64,000 nucleotides of DNA, taken from positions 10,221,523 to 10,285,522 of the forward strand of contig JAJEKV010000021.1 of the NCBI GenBank assembly GCA_021234155.1. The letters are read 5' to 3'. Shown piece after piece: positions 1 through 12,550 of the stretch (its first letter is position 1; every line of letters starts with the position of its first letter). This DNA comes from Isoetes taiwanensis (taxonomy: Eukaryota > Streptophyta > Lycopodiopsida > Isoetales > Isoetaceae). The translations under genes and the position numbers were made by a program. The notes below the pieces were generated by a model. The model did no database searches. It saw only the letters and a program-made list of their open reading frames with translations, and had not been told where the DNA came from.

Positions 1-2005
1 TTTTTACTTCCCGTTTAGATTTTTGTATTGCACCAGGCCACCAAGGAAAAGGCCTGAGCTGAGGGAGAAGAGCGTCTTCCATAGAAGAGGCAGAGCGAGC
101 CCGATCGGCAAGCGAAGGCGGGCCCTACGGGCAATCCGCCGGTCGAACACCTTGGAGCGCATCGGCCGAGGTTGAGAGCGATTCTGCGCCTTGCGGGCCT
201 CCCGGCGGTGGAGAACATAACATCTCGGATATTTGCGATTGAGTGCGGCTTGATGAATCCACGCAGAATTGGAGGATGCGTCGGCGGCGAGATGATAGCA
301 TCCACTTGCTACAATTTAATGACAGCCAGTACAGCCGAACTTGGGAATATGAGGGCGTGTAGACAGGTGTTAGCGACTATGGAAAATTTGGGGCCTTGAG
401 GCGAGGCAGGGTAGGCGAGAAGACACTCGTAGCCACAGCCGGATGGGTAGAGGTTGAGAGCTAAGGCCCGCGGCACGAGGAGCCGCAGACCACCCTCACA
501 TGGGAGGTTGGGAGGCCTGCTTGTGAGACAAGGAGTCGAGGCGCTTTGGAAGCTAGCCCGAGGCGAGGCCCGGCTCTTGAATGGGGAGATTTGCTTGCAG
601 ATGGGGCCTTCTGGGAGCTTTCCAGGCGGGTGCCCGACAAGGCAAGGGCCTCCCGGTACGCAAAACTAACTCTGCCATTGCAGCGGGGAGATGGCAAGAC
701 ATGACAGCGTCTGCAGAAATTTTGGCTCAAACTCAGGAGAAGCGAAACCCGCGACCAAGAACACACCCGACCCCATGAACCCACCCAACCTCTGAGCGTC
801 AGCCTGCAACACACTGCGGACACATCAGATCCGTAGGGCCGCCCACCACCGGCGCCCGGCCCACGGCTATGCCTCACCCTCAACAACACAGCGATGCGGC
901 CCAGCCGAACTCCAAACGAGCGAAATTACAATGTAGTAGTGATGCGAGGCGGCGGAGAGTGGGGAGAACATCTCACTAAAACTCGAACCGCGAGATCACT
1001 AGACCCGGACCAATGTTCCGGCACATGACCATTGGAAAGCGGTGTTCGTCATGGAATTCCAGTCGCCCCAGGGTGGTCATCTTCCTGCAGTTGAGGCGTG
1101 CTGCGAGGCGGGTGGCCATCCTAGCGTCAGGGCGGAAGTTGGAGGGCGGCTCACATGCGTTGGCGGGACTTGACTTGACAAGAGACGTGGTGGCCAAAGT
1201 GGGGGCGCATGAACATGGAGAGCGTGGGGCTGGTGGGGAAGGATCTTGAGGAATTGAGCGTAAGCGAGGGGATCACGGGCACTCGAAGCGCGAGTCCCTC
1301 ATGAGAGGCCCCAGCGGCATAGGCATCACATCTTCAGCTCCCCACGGGACCTGCCACTACCCGCAGGACACAGTGGCGTCATGCCACTAAATAGGGATGC
1401 GTGCCTCATACAGTAGTATCACGGGGTATGGGGGCTTTCCATGGCGAGAAGGGGCGGTCTCGTTAAAGTCGCCATGGACATGGACCTTATCTTCCCTCAC
1501 TTGGAAACATGGGAACATCTTTGAGTCCGCAGGCTACGATTTGCGGGATACGGTAGCCTTTCGAATCTTCAATAGGTGCAGGAAAGCGAGGACCGCGAGG
1601 AGGTGCGTGTTACTACAGGCGGCCTTGGCCCAGTCGGTCTCCCATTGCAGGGGCGGGAGCCCAGGCTGCTGAGATACAGCCAGGTGCAGTGCTTGAGCAG
1701 CTGATGAGAGGCCCTCTTTGTAGCGGCTTGCTGCTTCCCACATCTTTGAGAGCAACTTTACCATGTGCACTTGGATGTGGACGGAGGCGAGCCCCTATGT
1801 CGATCTATATATGATGACATCTGGCCGTCACAAATGGGCAAGGTCATGTTGCTTGGAGATTTTCAATGCTTGGCCTTGAGGGTAAGAGCAAATCCCAAAT
1901 TAAGCGCACCTCGGCGGATGTGTTGCAAATGGTTATGAGAGATGGTTTGGCAAGGCGTCGGGGATGGCCGACCAGGGTGACGGTATGGTAGGCATTTGTA
2001 TTTGC
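1..2005. other. GC-rich low-copy DNA, no supported gene
   Basis: This stretch is clearly richer in G+C than the satellite that follows. I find no family that I recognise. Two minus-strand open frames, 976-1197 and 1534-1770 (78 codons; includes an alanine/leucine-rich helix-like stretch), could be relics of coding sequence, but neither has a recognisable motif, good start context or partner exon. No RNA gene, LTR end or tandem structure was seen. Confidence 0.4.
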
Positions 2006-2140
2006 AACATTTGCATTTATCATGTGTTCTTGACACCCTTTAATGGATGAAGAGTATATGACTCGTGACTAAGAAGAGCATCTTTGCTGAAAACTAGAGA
2101 ACTTGTACCATTACTTTAATCCACACTACTTCTTTATCTT

Positions 2141-2196
2141 CTCATGCCTTTTTAGGTTGGGCTTGATCAACTCCTTGAACCCTCGATCAAATTGAC
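2141..2196 (-). pseudogene. truncated tRNA-Leu relic, class D
   Basis: This is the 5' half of a tRNA-Leu followed directly by spacer. It lacks the T-arm and the 3' acceptor strand, with the same break point as class-D monomers elsewhere in the window. The anticodon region is scrambled. Confidence 0.6.
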
Positions 2197-2420
2197 TTTT
2201 AATGACTCTCCAAGATGTGTACATTTAAAAGCGCGTTTTGTGCATGATTAACCGTGGCAATTCATGTATTCAAATTCAATAGATTTTACATCACTTGATG
2301 GATATAACTAAAATCTGAGGTTTGCATTACATCCTTACAGAAACCTTATAATACAAGATAAACACCTATTTGCACACTTAAATCTTGGCATTGAATACTT
2401 GATCAATGGATGTAGAATAG

Positions 2421-2503
2421 TGTTAGGCAACTATAGGTTTGAACCATGCCCTTTTCAGTGGGCCTAAATCCAACACCTTAGACCCACTTTCGGCCAAATT
2501 GTC
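2421..2503 (-). pseudogene. decayed tRNA-Leu(UAG)
   Basis: The minus strand carries a tRNA-Leu-like copy with the 5' end GACAATTTGGCC and the anticodon loop region TTTAGG. Extra bases sit in the D-arm and the B box is altered, so it is unlikely to fold as a working tRNA. Confidence 0.55.
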
Positions 2504-2826
2504 TTGTAATGATTCTCAATTGTACATTTAACCATGTTTTGTTTATGATTAGCCGGTAGCAATTCATGATATTCAAATTCAATATGAATAAAAAGCCCTA
2601 AAAATTTGGAACATCCTGTGTTCATGACATCCTTTAGAGTGAGTAAAGAGTATAACTCATCTAGATCAAGAAGAGCTTTTAAAAAGCTGGACAATTTGTA
2701 CCATTCTTTTAATCACACTAATCGTTCTCTTCCCTTTGGAGTCCTCCAAACTTTCATTTTTCATAAGAACAATCACATTGCACTTAAATCTTGGCATTGA
2801 AAACTTGATCAATGGATGTAGAACAT

Positions 2827-2915
2827 TGACAACTATGGGATTTAGACATGCCCTTTTGGATTGGAGCCTAAATCCAGCGCCTTAGACCACTACGGCCAAA
2901 TTGATAACATGTGAT
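2827..2915 (-). pseudogene. decayed tRNA-Leu(UAG)
   Basis: The anticodon stem-loop and 3' end are recognisable on the minus strand. The 5' acceptor strand is broken and the T-loop reads TCTAAAT instead of TTCAAAT. Confidence 0.55.
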
Positions 2916-3230
2916 TCTCAATTGTACATTTAACCATGTTTTGTTTTGCTTGATTAACTTCACCAACGATTCATGGTATTCAAATTCAATATGACTAAAA
3001 GCTAAAAGTGCATTTATCCTGCGTGTTCGCGACACCCTTTCGTGAGTAAAAGAGTATAACTCATGATCGAGAAAGGCTTTATTTACGGGCGATTTGTACC
3101 ATTCCTTTAGTATCCACACTAATCGTTCTCTCTTCCATTTGAGTCCTCTAAACTTTCATTTTCATAAACAACAATCACATTTTGCACTTAAATCTTGGCA
3201 TTAAAAACTTGATCAATGGTCTTAGAACAT

Positions 3231-3309
3231 TGACAACTATAGGATTTGAACCCATGCCCTTTTAGTTGGAGCCTAAATCCAGCGCCTTAGACCACTAGGC
3301 CAAATTGTC
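3231..3309 (-). tRNA. tRNA-Leu(UAG), best copy of block 1
   Basis: This 79-nt copy has the B box GGTTCAAATCC and the 3' end AGTTGTCA. The A box is changed to TGGCCTAGTGG, the anticodon stem has a C.A mismatch (CTGGA/TCCAA), and the T-stem has one mismatch. The variable arm is one base short. It is borderline between gene and pseudogene. Confidence 0.6.
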
Positions 3310-3588
3310 TTGTAATAACTCTCAAGATTTACATCTAGACATATTTAATATTGTATTGATTAACTTGGTAGCAATTCATGATTTTAGATGCAATAGCTTT
3401 TGTCACTTGATGAATATAAGTAAGTGTCTAAAGCTTGTTGACATTTGCATTTATCAGCAACTGTTCTTGGCTTTTAACACAATGGATGAAGGTATGACTT
3501 TACTTGAGCTAAGAAGAGCATCTTTGCCTACAAAAAACTAGAACTTGGCCACTTTACGTACTTTAATCCACACTACTTCTTTATCTTC

Positions 3589-3647
3589 TCATGCCTTTTT
3601 CAGTTGGAGCATAAATCCAGCTCCTTAGACCACTCCGATCAAATTGA
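3589..3647 (-). pseudogene. truncated tRNA-Leu relic, class D
   Basis: This is a class-D truncation on the minus strand. The anticodon loop reads TTTATGC, so the anticodon position is TAT instead of TAG. Confidence 0.6.
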
Positions 3648-3948
3648 CTTTAATGACTCTCAAGATGTACATTTAAACGCGTTTTGTTACATTGATTAGC
3701 AACCGTGGCAATCCATGTATTCAAATTCAATAGATTTTGTCACTTGATGGATATAACTAAAATCCTAAAGGGTTTGCATTACATCCTTACACGATTAACC
3801 ATTGGCAATTCATGTATTCAAATTCAATGAAGATTTTTTGTCACTTGATAGATATAGGTTTGCATTACATCACTTACGAAACCTTATAATATAAGATAAA
3901 CACCTATTTGCACAAATCTTGGTGATTACTTGAATAGATGTAGAATAT

Positions 3949-4042
3949 TGACAATTTGGATTTGAACCCATGTCCTTTTGAATTTGAGCCTAAATCCAAG
4001 CGCGCTTGGAGCCACTTTCGGCCAAATTGTCTTGTAATGATT
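3949..4042 (-). pseudogene. decayed tRNA-Leu(UAG)
   Basis: The ends and the UAG anticodon loop are recognisable, but about ten extra bases are spread through the D-arm and anticodon stem and the acceptor stem is altered. Confidence 0.5.
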
Positions 4043-4407
4043 CTCGGTATAAATTTAACTTCGTTTTGTTTTATGATTAACTTAAGTAGCAATTCATGAT
4101 ATTCAAATTCAATATGACTAAAAGCCTAAAGGGTATAGCGTTTATCCTGCGTGTTCATGGCTTACCCTTTCGTGAGAGTAAAGGTATAACTCGCATCGAT
4201 CAAGAGCTTTAAAAGCTGCGATTTGTACAATTCCTTTAACCCACACTAATCGTTCTCTTCCATTTGAGTCCCTCTAAACTTTCATTTTTCACTAGAAATG
4301 GAGCCCAGTTCTTGAGCATAGTAGGCTTGTAAATAATACCTTTGGAGCAAATTGTTAAATGAATTCACATTCTTAAAGTCAAACAATTAAGAGCATTTGA
4401 CCATATT

Positions 4408-4780
4408 TCTACTTCCCCTTTTTTTTCTTTTTCTTTTGCCTTTGCATGCTTTTTTTTTTCTTTTTCCTTTTGTCATTTTCCCCTTTCCCCTTTTCCATTT
4501 TTCCATTACCTTTTTTCTTTTTCCACTATTCCATTTCTACCATCTCCCTTTTCCCTTTCTTGTTTTCCCCTCACCCACATTTCCTTTTCTCCCATTTTTA
4601 TTTGCCCTTTCCCTTTTCCTTTTTCGATCTTCCTCCATTCTTTTTCTTTTTTTTTTTTTGCTTCCTTTTTCATTTTTCTATTCCCTACTTTTTCCTTTTT
4701 CTATTTTTCTTTTCCTTTTTATTCCCCTCCCCTCCCCTTCCTATTTTCCTACATTTATTTTTCCCTCATTCCCTTTTTGG
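4408..4780 (+). repeat. pyrimidine-rich tract (CT low complexity)
   Basis: This is almost pure C/T on the plus strand, with runs of TTTTCCCTTT type and no fixed period. Long open frames across it (for example 4397-4855, mainly F/L/P/S) come from composition and are not genes. It follows the edge of satellite block 1 by about 110 bases. Confidence 0.85.
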
Positions 4781-7700
4781 GTTGCCCCTAGGGGGGCAAA
4801 CCCTTGTTTATGTGGGCTTTTGGCATATCCTAGGTATATGCTAGAATATCCCTAGGATATCTTTGGTGGTACACTCCAAACCTCATATTTCATAAACTTC
4901 AGCGGTCTGTTAAGAACTCGTGGGGCGTTCTAAGCTGAGTACTTAGCTGGCGAGGGGCAGATTGGTACTGTCGATCTTGAGCCACTTCAGTCTTTACCTT
5001 TGGATGGTGATCGTCGAGTGCAGCCTCAACTTCGATAATGCCCACATTTATGATCAATCTTAGTTTGAGTGAACTTAAATACTTGGCGGCCATTAGAGAT
5101 CATGGCCTTTATCACTTATGGTTGCGGTAACACTTCTCCCGGGGCTTATGAGGCTTGAAACCTATGCCTTGTTAAAGAATGCCATGGTGGGAGTAAACTT
5201 TGGAAACTACGCACAATGATTGGAATATTTGCATATTTATTCTTTAGGCAATTGTATCTGAGAAATGTGAAAATAGAATCAGCAAAAATATTCTTTTCAT
5301 ATTAAGGCCGTGATTATTTGTTAGGGAGGTTGTGGGTGCTGCGGACTTGGGTGGGACATATATAAACTTATAGAAGATGACTATAAGTTAGTAAAACATG
5401 ATCTATAAATGAGTGAGAATGGGGTGCTTTTCCCAATGGAGTGTGAGGCGATGAGGACAATCACCATGAGAGAGCAGGTGGAACCACAACATATATTTCC
5501 CCTTATAATGTCTTCACCAACTGAGTCCTTAGTAGGTACACTCCTTAACAAGAGTATACAACAATGAGAACAAACCAACCAGAATTTATAATGAAATCAT
5601 AAAAGTCTATTCAATTGTAAAATACACTAGATAATAACAAATAGAGTTCATTCATATAACAATAATAAGAGTCAATTCCTTAGCAAATTACCAGTATGCT
5701 TAGCGGTTACTTGCGTTGCTGAGCATAAGTTAAAATGTGTAAATGATGTTCAAGAGAATGATGAGGCGGCTCTAACAAAATTGTTTTGTTTCATTTGTAT
5801 ATAGCCCTTGAAGCGTCTGCGAGCTTCAAATGGGATTTCTACGGGAATTTGAGGAGAAAGGAGGTAAAGATCTTAGGCATGATTATTTGGACAATTACGG
5901 CCTAACTAGAAATTTTCTGAGCTAATTGGGTATATTGATTTGGCTCGAAATAAGCAGCTTAGGGTGGCTATGCAGTCGAGGCCACAGCGTGGAGGCCTTG
6001 AGAGGGGTTTTAAACACGGCGACCCGATTCGAGGTCTTCTTTTGAGATTGGTACGACTAATTTGACTAGGGTACTTTACTAATTTAACCTATTTTGATCC
6101 TTACAATTATGATGGCCAAAATTAAACTAGAATTTGAGCAACTTAAACACATCTTCATACAAAATTCAAAAGTCGGTTTACAAGGCAAAATTTTATATAT
6201 TTATAGGGGAAAAGGAATTTATCAATTCGTTAATTTACACAAAATTGTATCCTCAAAGAGGGTATTTCCTTACTTGGGATGTCTGGCGTGCCAAGTATAA
6301 GTCCTTGGGCATGGTACCCATAACCCATGGATTTGTTGAGAGGTTTCCTTCCTCGAACAATTGGTGAGCTGCGGCCTCGCGGCTTCATGCGGCACCCGCT
6401 TATTAGTGAGGGCGTCACCACGTAATGCATTGTGAAGTCACACCGCATCACCTCGCATAAATTACATTTCGAGTGCCTTCCTAATGGGGAGATTAGTGCC
6501 TTTGACGAAAGTGCTTAATCTCCCGAAAAACCTTCGGGCATGCACAGAGTTTGGTAGGTAGTGAACCTTCTTGGGCTTCTCCCGGTCATGGCTTGGGCTG
6601 GTTCTTTGCTGGTGGCCCCTTCACGTGGCGTTGGGCGTTAAAGCGGTACTGAGTAGTATACCTGCGTCGATGGCGGAGATATTCAACTAAATACGCCTTG
6701 GCGTACGAAGAAAGCTCCTCCTTCAGCGAGCGGTGGCTACGCCCATATACGCTTCTTGACCACCTTAGGTGGCAGGCCTGGTGGAGTGAGAATTAACTGC
6801 GTCGGGGGTTTGGCGTTTCCCCAAACGACTTGTCCCCTTCCTCCTCTTCTTCCTCGCCGTCTCTCCCTTCTTCCCACCTCCTCCTCTTAGCGTCGAGAGC
6901 TCCTCAATCCGCGGCCGGTCGCGAGGCGTCGTTTCTTCTCTTAGTCGCCTCTCCCTCTCCCTGGCTCAACTCCTGGCTCCTCTTCTTTCTTGCAAGCTCC
7001 TCTTAGAGCCACTCTGCAACCCTTACTTGCCCTTCTTCTTTGATGCTGAAGGCCCGCCTCTTGTGTTTGGTCTTTGGGGCTGCTCTCCACCTGCTCAGCT
7101 TATACTGTGTGTCAGAGCCAGGCCCAAAGTGGTGGGACTTCAGCCCAGGTTCTCTGGGTGCCCGGCAGAGCGAAGGCTGCTACTGCTCTTTGGCTTCACT
7201 CTTAGAGATGTGGAAGGTTTATCCTTTGCTCTTTGGAGGAGCGCCCCCTTCTGGAAACTAGGTCGAGGTGCTCGGGGATCTTCTTGACATGGCAACTGTG
7301 CCTAGATAATGCATCGAGTGTGGGTGGCTCTCAGAACTTCCTCGTACTTACATTTGGATTCGAGCCATACTTGGCCGATTAGTGGAAAAGCGGATAGCCC
7401 GTAAAAATTTGAGCAAGAGAGAGATGGTGGAGGAAAAGGTTAGAGGGGAAAATGAGATTATGGGGATATTTATTTAAAAGGGAGGGGTCCACTGGGGAAT
7501 ATTCCTACCCAGTGTAGGCCTACTTATTAGCCCCCTTGTGGTACACCATAGTACCCTTATTATTAATATATATTTAATTTCTAATACACATACTTATATT
7601 ACGTGTATTATACCTTTAGAATTTTAAATTTCTAATAGTTTGAAGTGGTAATTATGGATTTCTGCGCCATTTTTCACAAGGTCACCGAGATTGGCATAAT

Positions 7701-7960
7701 TCTTGACCCATTTTAGGTGAAATTTGATGCAGATGCATAATTTTCACTCAATTTTACTAGAAGGTGAATTTGACTCATTCATTCCTTCGTCTAACACTTA
7801 GCCTAATTTAGGACCCACTTACCTAGGAAGAAACTTTTTTTTTTTACCCCTATTTTGTAGGTTCAATGGTGGAAATTTTATTTCACACCACCCCTATAGG
7901 CTGTTAGACTACTTTTTCATGGTCATAATTAGGTGCTAGTTCTGGTCAACCAAGAACATA
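4781..7960. other. non-coding low-copy DNA
   Basis: No gene is supported here. Points seen: a short palindromic cluster of CCTAGG-type motifs at 4785-4860; a pyrimidine-rich stretch at 6838-6990; and AT-rich sequence at 7555-7640. The part left of 7960 may be the internal region of the LTR element at 7961-9423, but the minus strand downstream of its primer-binding site has no open reading frame with retrotransposon motifs. Confidence 0.4.
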
Positions 7961-7973
7961 AACTCTGATACCA
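7961..7973 (-). promoter_or_regulatory. retrotransposon primer-binding site
   Basis: On the minus strand this reads TGGTATCAGAGTT, the classical plant LTR-retrotransposon site complementary to the 3' end of initiator tRNA-Met. It lies one base from the end of an LTR-like sequence that begins TGTGATG at 7975 on the plus strand. Confidence 0.6.
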
Positions 7974-7974
7974 T

Positions 7975-9423
7975 TGTGATGCTCACTGTACTAAACATCA
8001 CGGTAGCGGCAGTACACTTTCGGCGAGGAAATCCGTCAGGCTCAGCGACGCCGCGGGCCCTTAGGTCTACCCCACACTCACGAGGTGATCCTAGTGCGAG
8101 GGAGGAACCTGAAAGGTGTCTTCTTGGCCCTTCCCCTATGGGCTCCTAGATCGGTGAGGCGATAAACGTAGCGAAACTAGCATCAAACATATAAATACTA
8201 CCTCGAGAAGGGTAGGGTAATCCATCATACATATACCAATGCAAGATGATAATCATAAGTAAAAAGCATATTAGCTCCTACCCGAATTTCGGACTCGTAG
8301 AGGGAGGATGGCCCAGAGGCCAGAGCTAAGCCTCCAAGATGGGCGAGGGGCCAAGGTCATGGCAGCAATGGCGGTGGCTGGGGCTGGCTGAGTTGACCCA
8401 CTCCATAGCCCCTCACATTGCATACTTCTTGATGGGCTAGATCAGGCGTGGCGACTCTAGCGTTAGGACACGCTTGTCCCATGGCATCACCATGGGACTA
8501 CTCCGGTGCATCTCCACGAGTAGATGAGGTAGGGAAGGAGTTGCATCTCCCCTCACGAGAGTGCAGAGGCTCCCACGAGGCGGCTAAAGAATGCGTGGCG
8601 ACACCGCGATTGGTACCCGACGAACCCCAAAACAAGAGCCAAGGCGACGCACATCACTTGAAGCGGTGACACACCATTGCCCGGGGTGTGGAGACCCATG
8701 CTAGAAGCCCACCACAGTGGCCAGGCCATAAGCCTAGCCTTGTAGGATCCCACAGAAGCCCCCACTGGGGATCCTCCCTGCATCTTGCCTCTAGCCGGGT
8801 TGTGTAGTGGTCATATCACTTAGCTTCCATAGCGGTGGTTTCACATGCCGCAGGCATAGCTAATAGGAACTAAAGGATCTACACTAGAGACGCCACTACA
8901 TATATGGCCTAGGTCTCTACCCCCTTCCCAATACAAGAGGAGCAACATGATCAACCAATATCACATACATCATCATGAGTCAATATCATATGAACATCTT
9001 AACCTAATCATATCTAACAAGCGAGTTAGGGTTCATGATTAGGGTTCAAGATGTTCAACAAAGGATCTAGGGTGGCTCTGGAGCCACGGTGCTAACCCAT
9101 CACGGAGTGCCTAGCTTCAGGATGAACTTCTTTTATGAACTCTACTCAGCCTACACTCTCAGGCACCACCCATCCACAGGCGTCTCCATGCTCCTTGACA
9201 TGGGTCGAGAAGGCTTAACTCCCTCTGATCATACACACCTTCGGTTTGCTCCGAGGCTGAACTATGACCGGCGGTGCTGAAAGCGGGGTTTGAACGCGTG
9301 GAGTAGTGAAAGGATTGAGTGCTAGGTCGGGAAAAGGGTCTAGGGTTAGGGTTAGAGCCAATAGGTGTGGGTCCACGGGGATGCCCGCGTGGCACCAGCA
9401 GGATGGCTAGTGTAAGTTTGCAA
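7975..9423 (-). mobile_element. LTR of an LTR retrotransposon, outer boundary uncertain
   Basis: Reading the minus strand, an LTR would end in CATCACA at 7975, followed one base later by the primer-binding site, so the element's internal region lies to the left. The sequence to the right is non-coding and GC-rich, consistent with a plant gypsy-like LTR. I cannot find the outer TG end, the second LTR or a target-site duplication, so the right limit is approximate. No gag or pol frame is visible on the left: this is probably a solo or truncated copy. Confidence 0.4.
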
Positions 9424-9458
9424 TAGGATAAGGCCATGTGGAAATGGGCCTTATCCTA
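9424..9458. repeat. 12-bp inverted repeat hairpin
   Basis: The arms TAGGATAAGGCC (9424-9435) and GGCCTTATCCTA (9447-9458) are perfectly complementary around an 11-nt loop. There is no T-run after it. Function unknown; it lies about 130 bases before the start of satellite block 2. Confidence 0.7.
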
Positions 9459-10767
9459 AGGATATCTAAGTTAAACACTTAGCAGATGTGCACCCTGCCA
9501 CTTTCTAAAAGCATACAAGGCTACATAGGTAGACTTGTATGGTAACAGTCGAGAATATACGTATTTATAGTATATTCACAGGCGTCATAAGCGTCTTAAA
9601 TATGCATCTTGAGAGTCATTAAAAGTGTCAATTTGTCCGAGTGGTCTAAGGAGTTGGATTTAGCGGCTCAATGCGAAAAGGCATGAGAAGATAAAGAAGT
9701 AGTGTGGATTAGTAAATGAGTACAGGTTCTCTAGTTTTAGCGACATGCTCTTCTTAGTCGTGAGTCATACTCTTCATCCATTAAAGGTGTCAAGAACACA
9801 AGGATAAATGCAAATGTCAAATACTTTAGACACTTACTTATATTCATCAAGTGACAAAAGAAACTGTGCATCAAAAATCATGGTACCAAGTTAATCACAA
9901 CATTAAATATGTCTAGATGTAAACCTTGAGAGTTATTACAAGACAATTTGGTAGAGTAATTACAACTTCATAGATTGGATTTGACTCCAATCGAAAGGGC
10001 ATGGTTCAAAATCCATAGTTGTCAATGTTCTACATCCATTTGATCAAGTTTTCAGTATTACCAGGGATTAAGTGCCGCAGTTATTTGTTTATAAAATTAA
10101 ATTTAGAGGACTCAAATGGAAGAAGCATTGGTATGGATTAAAGGAATGGTACAAATCGTCCAGTTTTTTAAAAGCTCTTCTTGATCGATGAGTTATACTC
10201 TTTACTCACGAAGAGATTGTCATGAACACGAGGATAAATGTCAGGGCCCTTTAGGATTTTAAGTCATATTGAATTTGGAATATCATGAATTGCTCTGAAG
10301 TTGTCACAAAACAAAACAGCAGTTGAAGTAATACGATTGAGAATCATTACAAGACAATTTGGTAGGAAGTGGTCTAATCAAGATTTGGATTTGAAACCCG
10401 GCCAGAAAGGGCATGGGTTCAAAATCCCATGGTTAGCCGATGTTCTGCCATCCATTTGATCAAGTTTTTCAATGCGAGGATTTAAGTGCCTTGATTGTTG
10501 TTTTATGAAAATGAAAGTTTGAAGAAGAGACTTCAAGGAAGAGAAGGCATTGTAGGTGTGGATTAAAGGAATGAATTTTCGTCGTCCGGTTTAAAGCTCT
10601 TCTTGATCGATGAGTTCTCTCTTTACTCACGAAAGAGATTGTGAACCCTTTGAGGATAAGCCTTGAGACCCTTTAGGCTTTTATTCATATTGAATTTGAA
10701 TATCATGAATTACTCACAGTTAATCATAAAAACAAAACGTAGTTAATGCGTTAGAGAATCATTACAA

Positions 10768-10852
10768 GACAATTTGGTCGAGTGGTCTAATCTCTCGTTT
10801 TGGATTTAGGCTCCAGTCGAGAAAGGGCATGTGTTCAAATCCATAGTTGTCA
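10768..10852 (+). pseudogene. decayed tRNA-Leu(UAG)
   Basis: The ends and loop are recognisable. Extra bases lie before the anticodon stem, and the T-stem has a substitution and a deletion. Confidence 0.5.
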
Positions 10853-11389
10853 ATATTCTTACCATCCATTGATCAATGCCATGTCGATACGAATTTAAGT
10901 GTGCAAATGGGGTGTTTATCTTATATTATAAGGTTTTCGGTGTAGGATGTAATGCAAACCCTTTAAGTTTTAGTTATATCCATCAAGTGACAAAATCTAT
11001 TGAATTTGAATACATGAATTGCCACGAGAGTTAATCCTGAGAACAAAACATGCTTAAATATATCTCTCGAGAGTCATTAAAAGTCAATTTGATCGAGTGG
11101 TCTAAGGAGTTGGGTTTGGCTCCATCGAAAAGGCAGAGAAGATAAAGAAGTAGTGTGGATTAAAGTAATGGTACAAGTTCTCTAGTTTTTAGCGGCATGC
11201 TCTTTGCCAGTCGTGTACTCTTCATCCACTAAAGGTGTGTAAGAGCACAGGATAAATGCAAATGTCAAATACTTTAGGCACTTATATTCATCAGAGTGAC
11301 AAAGCTATTGCATTAAAAATCATGAATTGCTACCAAGTTAATCTGGCATTAAATATGTCTAGATATAGCAAACCTTGAGTTATTACAAA

Positions 11390-11466
11390 GACAATTTGGT
11401 AAGTGGTCTAACTACGTTGGATTTAAACTCCAATCCGAGGGCATGGGTTCAAATCCATAGTTGTCA
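11390..11466 (+). pseudogene. decayed tRNA-Leu
   Basis: The copy is 77 nt. The anticodon loop reads TTTAAAC, so UAG is lost, and the T-stem is one base short. Confidence 0.5.
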
Positions 11467-11794
11467 ATATTTCATCGACACGATCAAGTTTTCAATGCGA
11501 AGTTGAGTACCGATTGTTGTTTTATAGAAAATTAAAGGATTTAGAGGACTCAAAATGGAAGAGCGCGTGAGTGTGGATTAAAGGAATAAATTTACCGTCG
11601 TCGGTTTTAAAGCTCTTCTTGATCGATGAAGTTATACTCTTTACTCACGAAAGATTGTCATGAACACCCGCTGAGGATAAATCTGCAGGACCCTTTAGGA
11701 TTTTAGTCATATTGAATTTGAATATCATGGGTGCCTCTGAGAGTTAATCACAAAACAAAACATGGTTAAATATACGGTGTGAGAATCATTACAA

Positions 11795-11863
11795 GACAAT
11801 TTGGCCAGAAGGTGGTCTAATAAGTTTGGATTTGGCTCCAATCGAAAGAGGGCATAGGGTTCC
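11795..11863 (+). pseudogene. tRNA-Leu fused to class-D spacer
   Basis: A class-B-type copy breaks off inside the B box and continues directly into the CTCTAGTTTTTAGCGACATGC part of a D monomer. This is a recombination or mis-assembly junction. Confidence 0.55.
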
Positions 11864-12070
11864 ATTTCTCTAGTTTTTAGCGACATGCTCTTTAGTGTGA
11901 GTCATACTCTTCATCCATTAAAGGAGGTGTCAAGAACACAAGGATAAATGCAAATGTCAAATGCTTTGGAGCACTTACTTATATTCATCAGCTTCATTAA
12001 AATGAATTGCTACCAAGTTAATCACAACATTAAATATGCCTAGAGTGTAAGCCTTGAGGGAACATTACAA

Positions 12071-12155
12071 GACAATTTGGTAGGAGTGAGGGTACAAAGG
12101 CGTTGGATTTGGAAACCATCCAAGAAGGGCATGGGTTCAAATCCCATAGTTGTCA
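12071..12155 (+). pseudogene. decayed tRNA-Leu
   Basis: The B box and 3' end are intact. The D-arm and anticodon arm are disrupted (the loop region reads ATTTGGAAACC). Confidence 0.5.
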
Positions 12156-12464
12156 ATGTTCTACATCCATTGATCAAGTTTTCAATGCCAAGATTTAAGT
12201 GCTATGAAAATGAAAGTTTAGAGGACTCAGCGGGGAAGCGCATTAGTGTGGCGGGTTGAGAATGGTACAAATGCGTCCGGTTTTTAAAGCTCTTCTAATG
12301 ATGCGATGAGTTATACTCTTTACTCACGAAGGGGTATGAACAGAGGGATACTTGAGACCCTTTAGGCTTTTTGGTCATATTGATTTGAATATCATGAATT
12401 GCTTCTGAGAAGTTAATCATAAAACAAAACATAGTTAAATGTACATATTGAAAATCATTTACAA

Positions 12465-12550
12465 GACAATTTTGGTAGAAAGTGTGGTCTAAAGGCGTTG
12501 GATTTAGGCTCTAATTCAAAGGGCATGGGTTCAAATCCCACGATTTGTCA
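12465..12550 (+). pseudogene. decayed tRNA-Leu(UAG)
   Basis: UAG loop and B box are intact. The copy has about six extra bases in the acceptor strand and D-arm, and a T-stem mismatch. Confidence 0.5.

Larger units (their letters stand above)
2006..4295 (-). repeat. tRNA-Leu satellite, block 1 (minus orientation)
   Basis: Monomers of the tRNA-Leu satellite run here on the minus strand. They show the same spacer landmarks as the main array in reverse complement, for example the reverse of TTGATCGATGAGTTATACTC near 3055-3070 and 4190-4210. The block holds four decayed tRNA copies (2421-2503, 2827-2915, 3231-3309, 3949-4042) and two truncated class-D tRNAs (2141-2196, 3589-3647). Small indels are frequent, as in the left part of block 2. 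The right edge stops in the spacer just beyond the GAAAATGAAAGTTTAGAGG landmark, next to a pyrimidine-rich tract. Confidence 0.85.

Noticed and set aside
976-1197. Minus-strand 73-codon frame
   Set aside because: It looks somewhat protein-like, but there is no recognisable family or exon signal, and its neighbourhood may contain sequencing errors.
7027-7287. 86-codon open frame
   Set aside because: GC-rich non-coding context, an overlapping frame of similar length and no recognisable motif.
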